Positions 1 to 4,764 of a stretch of DNA of 5,019 nucleotides are shown here, piece by piece. The notes beneath the pieces are model-generated. The model worked only from the letters and a program-made list of their open reading frames with translations. It had not been told where the DNA came from and searched no databases. Source of the DNA: Deltaproteobacteria bacterium (GTDB taxonomy: Bacteria; Desulfobacterota; Binatia; UBA9968); NCBI GenBank assembly GCA_016844625.1, contig JAERMN010000292.1:1-5019 (forward strand), written 5' to 3'. The first letter of the stretch is position 1; each line of letters opens with the position of its first letter. The position numbers were made by a program, and so were the translations under genes.

Positions 1-293
1 CTGTCAATCGTTCGCGCTCGGCGAGCATCTTTGATTCGCTGCGCGCGCCGAACCGAGCCTACTGGTGGGTGACCTGCGGCGCCTTGTCCTTTCTCGCGAT
101 GGTTCTTTACGTTCCCTATTTGCGCGATGTCTTTCGCTTCGCCGCGCCGCCCTTCGGTGATTTAGCTGTCTGTCTAAGCGCCGGAGTTTTTAGCGTGGTC
201 TGTTTTGAGATCGTCAAGTACGCGCGAGGGCGTCAGTCGCACTCGGGACCAAACCACAACAATCGAGGCTCTTCTCACAATCTTAGATTGTAA
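1..293 (+). CDS. C-terminal end of a P-type cation-transporting ATPase (5' truncated by window edge)
   Basis: The frame is open from base 3 to the TAA at 291-293, with no start inside the window that would make a sensible protein. The visible 96 or so residues match the C-terminal transmembrane domain of P2-type cation ATPases (Cation_ATPase_C family). They contain an NRS motif, a loop with RAPNRAYWW, a membrane segment running into LYVPYLRDVFRF, and a final hydrophobic helix. These would be roughly the last two to three membrane helices. The transported ion cannot be told from this part, because the phosphorylation site and ion-binding helices lie outside the window. A hydrophilic tail of about 20 residues ends in NLRL and overlaps the convergent hemerythrin gene by 19 bp. 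A related but diverged tail occurs at 3652-3957. The family call is firm and the substrate is unknown. Confidence 0.8.
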   Translation, partial: VNRSRSASIFDSLRAPNRAYWWVTCGALSFLAMVLYVPYLRDVFRFAAPPFGDLAVCLSAGVFSVVCFEIVKYARGRQSHSGPNHNNRGSSHNLRL

Positions 294-772
294 CCGGCTT
301 TCGTCAACGCCCGCCGCGTAGCCTCTATCACGTTCGGCCCATCGAAGTTTGGCACGGCTCTTACGTTTGGAGCATCTCGCAACTGGCGCAAAATTTGATC
401 CGCCTCAACACCGGCGACATTTTCGCACTCTTCGTAGACACCGCCGGGACCTTCTTCAATGGGGTTATGGGCTGCGAGAATAGTGCGGATGGCGGCGACA
501 ATCGCCTGTGTGGGTGTCGGCACTAGTAGGGCAGCAAGCGCGCCGTGATCCAAGCGCAGCTTAGCCGCAACGGCAAGCGGTTCGCCGCCGCGCCGTTTTT
601 GCGCTGCCGGCAGGAGGATCTTTTCTTCCATGCCGATGTGCTTGAGTAAACCCGCGCGGAATTCGCCGTAGGCCGAAAGATCGATGGCGGTTGGATTGGC
701 GCCAGCGCGCTGGAGCAAAGCATCCAGACGCGCGTGGTCGTCAGCGAGAAAACGGAAAATATCTCCAGGCAT
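275..772 (-). CDS. Hemerythrin HHE-domain protein (HHE1)
   Basis: This 165-residue soluble protein has the hemerythrin four-helix pattern of iron ligands: H13 in DDHARLD, H45 with E49/E50 in KHIGMEEK, H76 in LRLDHG, and H102 with E106/E107 in AHNPIEEG. This ligand set normally holds a non-haem di-iron centre that binds O2 or NO or senses redox state. Residues 108-165 form an extra C-terminal segment beginning GGVYEECE, with the protein's only cysteine (C116); I recall this extension as typical of one bacterial HHE subfamily. The ATG at 770-772 is preceded by AAAGGA at 780-785, 7 nt away, which supports the start. It is the last gene of the minus-strand block, 51 nt after the nitric oxide reductase, so a role in NO binding or iron-centre protection is inferred from context. 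Its end overlaps the convergent ATPase gene. Confidence 0.88.
   Translation of the reverse strand: MPGDIFRFLADDHARLDALLQRAGANPTAIDLSAYGEFRAGLLKHIGMEEKILLPAAQKRRGGEPLAVAAKLRLDHGALAALLVPTPTQAIVAAIRTILAAHNPIEEGPGGVYEECENVAGVEADQILRQLRDAPNVRAVPNFDGPNVIEATRRALTKAGYNLRL
277..291. terminator. 15-bp palindrome at convergent gene ends (possible weak bidirectional terminator)
   Basis: ACAATCT and AGATTGT form a perfect 7-bp inverted repeat around one central base (284). It lies inside the 19-bp overlap where the ATPase gene (+) and the HHE1 gene (-) end, so both proteins finish with the residues NLRL. A hairpin at two converging gene ends would suit a shared terminator. The stem is AT-rich, the loop is forced to be tiny and no clear T-run follows on either strand, so any termination would be weak. 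Confidence 0.3.
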
Positions 773-778
773 GTCAGC

Positions 779-827
779 GTCCTTTAGATAAGTTACCGCG
801 GCAGAGTGAAAACATCGGGTCCTTTAG
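779..827 (-). repeat. Direct repeat of a Shine-Dalgarno-like 9-mer between norB and HHE1
   Basis: The 9-mer CTAAAGGAC (read on the minus strand) occurs twice, at 819-827 and 779-787. The second copy is the ribosome binding site of HHE1. The first overlaps the norB stop codon and sits 4 nt before an ATG at 813-815 that opens a 13-codon frame. That frame ends with TGA at 774-776, one base before the HHE1 start. The arrangement could couple HHE1 translation to norB, or may simply be a duplicated binding site. Confidence 0.5.
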
Positions 828-3109
828 GATTTACGGACAGGAGATTGCCTCATCGACATGTAGGCCCATCCGCTGGCGGCAACCGCGGGAACTACCCCGG
901 CAAAAATGAAGATGACATCTGCCGGCAGACGGGCCCACTCGATGTAACGCACGATTCTTTCGGTCAAGAACGCCGGGCTCCGGGCGTGCCAATATCCGTG
1001 ATTCAAGACATCGATAAGCTGAAGCACGCCACCGGGGAAGAGATTGATCACGACCATCAGCGCCAAGCCGATATTGAGTCCCCAAAAAGAAACCCGGATA
1101 AATTTTTCCGGCGTCGCCCACTGAGCATCGGTCAATACCTGGCGCAAGGCGAAAACCAATAGCGCCATTGCTAGCATGCCAAACACACCCATCATCGCGG
1201 CATGACCGTGATTCGGGGTGAGCATGGTGCCGACTTCAAAATAGCTCACGATGGGCAAATTGATCAGAAAACCGAACACCCCGGCGCCGACAAAATTCCA
1301 AAAGCCGACAGCCATAAGAAAATAAAAAGTCCATTTGTGCGGCACCGAAATGGTTTTGTTGCAAACGTCGCACTTGCCGCCGCTCAATTTCACGAAGTCC
1401 CAGGCATCGAGAGTGAGCAACGTCAGCGGCACGACCTCAAGGGCGGAAAACATCGCCGCCAGGGCCATCGTGATGTTAGATTGTCCGGTCCAGTACCAGT
1501 GGTGTCCGGTGCCGACAATGCCGCTGCCAAGGTAGAGAATCGCGTCCAGGTAGACCACCCGCGCCGCCGTGACATGGGAAACGATCCCCAACTGATAGAA
1601 GATGACCGCCACCATCACGGTCGCAAACAATTCGAAAAAGCCCTCGACCCAAAGATGGATGATCCAGAATCGCCACATGTCAACCACCGAGAAGTGGCTG
1701 GTGCTGTCGAAAAACAGGGCTGGAAGATAAAATAACGGAATCGCCAAGGCTGCATACAAAAACAGCGCAGTGATCTCGCGCCGCTCGGGGTCGTGCCGCG
1801 ACGGCGCCACGCTTCGAAATAACAAGACGAGCCAGAAAACCAGCCCGGCAGCCAGCAATATCTGCCAGGCGCGACCGAGCTCCAGATACTCCCAGCCTTG
1901 ATGGCCAAACCAAAACCACAGGCTTCCCAACATTTGGTTTAGGCCGAGCATCTCGCCGAGCAGACTGCCGGCGACCACGATGACCAAGGCGACAAACAAC
2001 AGATGGACACCTTTGACCTGGCCGGCAGGATCTTTGCCACCGAGAGCAGGTGCCAGGAACAATCCGCCGGCGATATACGCGGTGGCGATCCAGAAGATCG
2101 CCAACTGAAGATGCCAGGTTCGGACGAGATGGCTGGGAAACCATCCGGATATATCGATGCCATAAAATCCGCCGGGCTCGGCGCGATAGTGAGCGGTCGC
2201 GCCGCCGACGACAACCTGCGCTAAGAAGAGCAACGAAACGACGAGAAAATACTTAATCACCGCCTTCTGGCTCGCCGAGGTCGTCCCCGGCAGCATCTGC
2301 GGATGGATATGCTCGCTTTTCCCCTTCCAGCCGAGATAATCGAATTTACCGAAGGCGAATAACACGGCAGCGATTCCGACGAGCAGAGCAACGAGGCTCA
2401 GCGCGCTCCAGAGCAGCGCGTCACCGGTGGGCGTATTGCCCACCATGGGATCGTACGGGAAGTTGTTGGTGTACGAGTAGGATTTCCCGGGGCGATTGGC
2501 GACTGACGCCCACGCCGTCCAGGCGAAAAACGCCGTGAGCTGGCTGATCTCTTGGGCGTCCCGTATATATTTTGCCGGCAATCCGGCGTTGTTGCCAGGC
2601 TCCGAAAAATAGCCAGTCCACGTCTCGATCTGGCGCCGATAAGAGAAAACTTCCGGTTCCGTGAAGCCCAGCGACAGTGAGTCGACAGCATACCGATTCT
2701 GTTTCAAAAGCTGTTGCGATTGCGCGCTTACCGCGCTTTGTTCCGCCGCGGAAAGCTCAGCCAGGGAGCGACCGTATTTCTGTTTGGCGAGCATCTCGTT
2801 GGCATCGACGGCCAGCGCGTGCAGATAGGCGGCGGAAAAATCAGGCCCAAGATAGGCGCCATGGCCCCAGATGGTGCCATTGTCCATCAGACCGTACTTT
2901 AGGAATACGCTCTGTCCTGTCATGATATCTTCCCGCGTGAAAACCGTTTCGCCGGAAGGTCCGACGACCCGCTGAGGAATAGGCGGAGCATCTTGATAGG
3001 TTTTTGCCGACAACCAAATCAAGATGGTGAAACCCACAATCATCGTCAAGATAACGGTGTGTCTCCACCAAGGTGAAAGGGATTCGGTAGTCCGGGAGTC
3101 ATCTGCCAC
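824..3109 (-). CDS. norB: Quinol-dependent nitric oxide reductase (qNOR, NorB/NorZ type)
   Basis: This 761-residue inner-membrane enzyme of the haem-copper oxidase superfamily reduces 2 NO to N2O with electrons from quinol. Its length is typical of single-subunit qNOR. An N-terminal helix (about 16-36) precedes a periplasmic cytochrome-c-like domain (about 40-225) that has no CxxCH, as expected for qNOR; about 13 membrane helices follow. Key residues are present: quinol site H307, E311, F315 and D731; a haem ligand at H333; non-haem iron ligands H485, H536 and H537 with E489; E493 and E558; and haem ligands H634/H636 in TPNHGHAA. This excludes the NO dismutase variant, which alters these sites. 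The only two cysteines, C580 and C583, form a CxxC pair in a loop between helices. The start is GTG with GAGG 7 nt upstream; the frame is closed by a stop codon just above, so no longer start exists. It is co-oriented with HHE2 (34-nt gap) and HHE1 (51-nt gap). Confidence 0.96.
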   Translation of the reverse strand: MADDSRTTESLSPWWRHTVILTMIVGFTILIWLSAKTYQDAPPIPQRVVGPSGETVFTREDIMTGQSVFLKYGLMDNGTIWGHGAYLGPDFSAAYLHALAVDANEMLAKQKYGRSLAELSAAEQSAVSAQSQQLLKQNRYAVDSLSLGFTEPEVFSYRRQIETWTGYFSEPGNNAGLPAKYIRDAQEISQLTAFFAWTAWASVANRPGKSYSYTNNFPYDPMVGNTPTGDALLWSALSLVALLVGIAAVLFAFGKFDYLGWKGKSEHIHPQMLPGTTSASQKAVIKYFLVVSLLFLAQVVVGGATAHYRAEPGGFYGIDISGWFPSHLVRTWHLQLAIFWIATAYIAGGLFLAPALGGKDPAGQVKGVHLLFVALVIVVAGSLLGEMLGLNQMLGSLWFWFGHQGWEYLELGRAWQILLAAGLVFWLVLLFRSVAPSRHDPERREITALFLYAALAIPLFYLPALFFDSTSHFSVVDMWRFWIIHLWVEGFFELFATVMVAVIFYQLGIVSHVTAARVVYLDAILYLGSGIVGTGHHWYWTGQSNITMALAAMFSALEVVPLTLLTLDAWDFVKLSGGKCDVCNKTISVPHKWTFYFLMAVGFWNFVGAGVFGFLINLPIVSYFEVGTMLTPNHGHAAMMGVFGMLAMALLVFALRQVLTDAQWATPEKFIRVSFWGLNIGLALMVVINLFPGGVLQLIDVLNHGYWHARSPAFLTERIVRYIEWARLPADVIFIFAGVVPAVAASGWAYMSMRQSPVRKS

Positions 3110-3116
3110 AGTTGCG

Positions 3117-3120
3117 CCTC
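3117..3120 (-). promoter_or_regulatory. Ribosome binding site setting the GTG start of norB
   Basis: GAGG on the minus strand lies 7 nt before the GTG at 3107-3109. An in-frame TGA at 3119-3121 overlaps this site, so GTG is the most upstream start possible, and the next in-frame ATG would cut into the first membrane helix. The near-by out-of-frame ATGs are not used. Confidence 0.6.
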
Positions 3121-3143
3121 ATAGTTCGATCTTGCATGGCAAT

Positions 3144-3593
3144 TCACCGACCCAATCTTAACTTGAGATATTCGCCGATCAATATCGCGGCGGGATAAAG
3201 AACTTCCTCTTCCGTTTTTGCATGCAGCATCAACTTTTCAGCAAAACGGGCGTGCTCTGGCTTCTTTTCTCTTTTTGCTGCCGCGATTAATTTTTTAAGC
3301 GCGGTCACAACGGTTTTATGCTCCCGAAGCATTTCCGGCAATTCCGCTTTCAGACGATCGGTCATAGCAAGAACAGCGCGCATCGACCGGTCGACTTTGC
3401 CCCGGGCCAATGAAGATAACAAGCCGATGGGCGGTAGGGCGAATTCCTCTTCTTTAACGAAATGAGCGTGGAGAACTTTTGCGACAGCTTTTGCCGCTGC
3501 TGCCGTCCTGCCGCCCGCTTGTGTCGCCCGCACAAGCTCGGCGTGCAGTTCTTTATGTTCCAATTTCAAAGGCTGAGGAATTCTTGGTTTCAT
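3144..3593 (-). CDS. Hemerythrin HHE-domain protein (HHE2), first gene of the NO-reductase operon
   Basis: This 149-residue, lysine- and alanine-rich helical protein has no signal peptide or membrane segment, so it is probably cytoplasmic. Iron-ligand candidates follow the hemerythrin order: H13 and H17 in LEHKELHAEL, H42/H44 with E48-E50 in HAHFVKEEE, H92 in REHK, and H124 with E128-E130 in LHAKTEEEVLYP. It differs clearly from HHE1: shorter, with no C-terminal extension and a different final motif. The two are therefore not a recent duplication and probably do different jobs. The ATG at 3591-3593 has a strong AAGGAGG at 3600-3606, 6 nt away. The gap to norB is 34 nt, suggesting cotranscription. 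Hemerythrin-like proteins encoded beside NO reductases are commonly thought to take part in NO or O2 binding or iron-centre protection; the exact role here is inferred. Confidence 0.85.
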   Translation of the reverse strand: MKPRIPQPLKLEHKELHAELVRATQAGGRTAAAAKAVAKVLHAHFVKEEEFALPPIGLLSSLARGKVDRSMRAVLAMTDRLKAELPEMLREHKTVVTALKKLIAAAKREKKPEHARFAEKLMLHAKTEEEVLYPAAILIGEYLKLRLGR

Positions 3594-3651
3594 ATCGTGC
3601 CTCCTTCGTTCGTTTGTCGGGTAGGAATGCTAAACGCGGTATCGCGCTCTA

Positions 3652-3957
3652 TTGAGCTATGGAGAAACTGAAGCCCGCGCGTTGACAGTCGCAACTCTAA
3701 TCTTTGGCGTGGTGACACTGGTCTTTATCAACCGGTCTTGGTCGCGCAACATTTTTCACGCGCTGCGCACGCCGAACCGCACTTTTTGGTGGGTCGTCAG
3801 CGGAGCTTTAGGGTTCTTGATTGTTGTGCTTTATGTCCCCTATCTCCGAGAGGTATTTCGCTTTGGATCGTTACGTCCGATAGATCTTGGGATCTGTTTA
3901 AGTACAGGAATCATGAACTTATCACTGCTCGTTCTGTTAAAGTCCTTAAATAGATAA
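3652..3957 (+). CDS. Orphan C-terminal fragment of a P-type cation ATPase (probable gene remnant)
   Basis: This frame encodes only the last 101 or so residues of a P-type ATPase, whose full-length relatives run to roughly 800-900 residues. Visible parts are an EARALTVATL segment leading into a membrane helix and INRSWSR, then TPNRTFWWV, a second helix ending LYVPYLREVFRF, and a last helix. No ATP-binding or phosphorylation domain precedes it: an in-frame stop lies at 3631-3633, and the bases beyond it belong to the leader of HHE2. A TTG at 3652-3654 is the first possible start and has no ribosome binding site, so translation is doubtful. Over 72 aligned residues it shares 38 with the tail at 1-293 (counted by eye), so it is an old paralogue rather than a fresh copy. 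The frame is still open and well conserved, so a small membrane protein cannot be ruled out. Confidence 0.6.
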   Translation: MSYGETEARALTVATLIFGVVTLVFINRSWSRNIFHALRTPNRTFWWVVSGALGFLIVVLYVPYLREVFRFGSLRPIDLGICLSTGIMNLSLLVLLKSLNR

Positions 3958-4003
3958 GCCCAAACTCGCCACCGGCGTCCCGCCGCGGCAAAGAACGAGA
4001 AGA

Positions 4004-4024
4004 CGATTATGATCGCTTTTTTTT
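4004..4024 (+). terminator. Possible weak terminator after the ATPase fragment
   Basis: CGAT and ATCG (4004-4007 and 4012-4015) can pair around a 4-nt loop and are followed on the plus strand by one C and eight T (4017-4024). The T-run would suit intrinsic termination of plus-strand transcription leaving the ATPase fragment. The stem is only 4 bp, and the same bases encode the lysine-rich end of the convergent minus-strand gene (KKKRS), which explains the run on its own. Confidence 0.25.
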
Positions 4025-4342
4025 GGCTCGTTGGGATCCTAATACATCTTCGATCCAAGTCAGCACTGCCATCGTAGATGGGAAGCCTAAAGTGGTCAAT
4101 CCAAGTAGCGCCACATGGCGAATCTCCGCAGCCGTAGCGCCATCCTCGAGAGCTCGGCGCACATGGGCGTGAACCGCGCCTTCCATGCGCGCGCCGATCG
4201 CCATCGCCAATTTTATCAACGCACGGCCCTTCTTATCTAACGGGCCAGCTGCATGCGCCAATGCACCGAGCTGGTCGTAAACCTGCCAAAGTTCGGGATG
4301 GGCACGCTTAAAAAGTTCGTACGGTCTTGGTAGTTTAGCCAT
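4007..4342 (-). CDS. Carboxymuconolactone decarboxylase (CMD/AhpD-like) family protein lacking the catalytic cysteines
   Basis: This small, soluble, mostly helical protein of 111 residues matches the CMD fold: LDKKGRALIKLAMAIGA (35-51), then EGAVHAHVRRALEDGAT (54-70), then EIRHVALLGLTTLGFP. In AhpD the central region carries a CxxCxxxH redox motif. Here the histidine is kept (H60), but the cysteine positions fall on M53 and A56, and the whole protein has no cysteine. It is therefore unlikely to be a thiol peroxidase partner, although such cysteine-free members form a recognisable subgroup of unknown function. The ATG at 4340-4342 has GGAGGA at 4352-4357, 9 nt away. It is a single minus-strand gene, convergent with the ATPase fragment and separated from the cytochrome gene by over 400 nt, so its link to the NO module is uncertain. 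Confidence 0.85.
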   Translation of the reverse strand: MAKLPRPYELFKRAHPELWQVYDQLGALAHAAGPLDKKGRALIKLAMAIGARMEGAVHAHVRRALEDGATAAEIRHVALLGLTTLGFPSTMAVLTWIEDVLGSQRAKKKRS

Positions 4343-4372
4343 CGCTTAGTGTCCTCCATATTTCTTACCGAC

Positions 4373-4402
4373 GGTATACCCCAACCGAAGCGACGAATGC
4401 AA
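4373..4402 (-). promoter_or_regulatory. Possible promoter of the CMD-like gene
   Basis: On the minus strand TTGCAT (4397-4402) and TATACC (4373-4378) are 18 nt apart and resemble sigma-70 -35 and -10 boxes, matching 3 of 6 and 4 of 6 bases. The -10 box lies about 30 nt before the gene's start codon, leaving room for the ribosome binding site. The match is weak and could be chance. Confidence 0.22.
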
Positions 4403-4636
4403 AAAGAGCGAGGTTCGATTCTCGCCCTGGCTATGGAGCCCTGGTTACACAACCGAAGCCAAGGATCGGCGAAATGACGGCGGTGCAAAAATTTATCAGC
4501 GATCGGAATTTCTAAGTGCCACCGCAACGATCAGGATGCCACCGTCGCGCCAGTGCGGACAGGTGGGCAATTTATTCAATCCAGTTGGGCTTGATTATCG
4601 AACCAGGCTAGAGAGGTAATTTAGCCAAGAGCCGTC

Positions 4637-4674
4637 GTGAAGATCCGTAGTCGAGAGCGGTCTTCACTCTTTTT
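4637..4674 (+). terminator. Plus-strand intrinsic terminator with no obvious upstream gene
   Basis: GTGAAGA (4637-4643) pairs perfectly with TCTTCAC (4661-4667). Inside it CCG (4645-4647) pairs with CGG (4658-4660), with one bulged T and a 10-nt loop, giving a 10-bp stem. TCTTTTT follows directly (4668-4674). This is the layout of a rho-independent terminator on the plus strand, but no plus-strand gene precedes it within 650 nt: the CMD-like gene upstream points the other way. It would therefore end a non-coding transcript or protect the cytochrome gene from antisense reading. Confidence 0.65.
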
Positions 4675-4695
4675 GCCAAAATTTCTTGAGACTAG

Positions 4696-4732
4696 GGCGG
4701 AGCCGCCTGCGGATATTACTGGCGGCTCCGCC
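4696..4732 (-). terminator. Perfect 12-bp GC-rich inverted repeat downstream of the cytochrome c gene
   Basis: GGCGGAGCCGCC (4696-4707) and GGCGGCTCCGCC (4721-4732) are exact reverse complements around a 13-nt loop. The hairpin starts about 32 nt past the stop of the minus-strand cytochrome gene, so it is well placed as its transcription terminator or as a 3'-end stabilising structure. No T-run follows at once on the minus strand; TTTT appears only about 13 nt later. An extragenic repeat element is therefore an alternative. The hairpin itself is certain and its role is inferred. Confidence 0.5.
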
Positions 4733-4764
4733 AACTAAAACTGACAGAACTAAAGACTGCCCGG

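Larger units (their letters stand above)
4343..4764. other. Gene-free stretch between the CMD-like gene and the cytochrome c gene
   Basis: I see no credible protein gene in these 422 bases. Short frames exist, for example 26 codons from the ATG at 4397 on the plus strand, whose stop overlaps an ATG opening a 13-codon frame. None has a convincing ribosome binding site or family resemblance. The stretch holds a possible weak promoter for the CMD-like gene, a tRNA-arm-like sequence near 4408-4425, a good plus-strand terminator at 4637-4674 and a GC-rich perfect inverted repeat at 4696-4732. Confidence 0.6.

Noticed and set aside
1202..1735. 177-codon open frame antisense to norB
   Set aside because: It has a hydrophilic, low-complexity composition with no family resemblance and lies wholly opposite a strongly conserved enzyme. 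It is a frame shadow, as are the other plus-strand frames across 806-2925.
824..3109. NO dismutase (oxygen-forming relative of qNOR)
   Set aside because: NO dismutases lack the quinol-site residues and change the iron-site residues. Here H307, E311, F315, D731, H485, E489, H536 and H537 are all present, so this is an ordinary quinol-dependent reductase.
3144..3593. HHE1 and HHE2 as a recent duplication
   Set aside because: Lengths, helix lengths between ligands and C-termini differ throughout, and only the generic hemerythrin ligand pattern is shared.
3682..3687. TTGACA as a plus-strand -35 box
   Set aside because: No -10-like sequence follows at 16-18 nt, and the bases encode conserved residues of the ATPase fragment.
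3682..3694. FNR/DNR-like site (minus strand TTG...CAA) upstream of HHE2
   Set aside because: The half-sites are spaced one base too closely and lack the inner AT/AT bases of the consensus.
4237..4527. 96-codon minus-strand frame overlapping the start of the CMD-like gene
   Set aside because: It starts at GTG without a binding site, shows no recognisable motif, and overlaps the well-supported CMD-like gene and its ribosome binding site in another frame.
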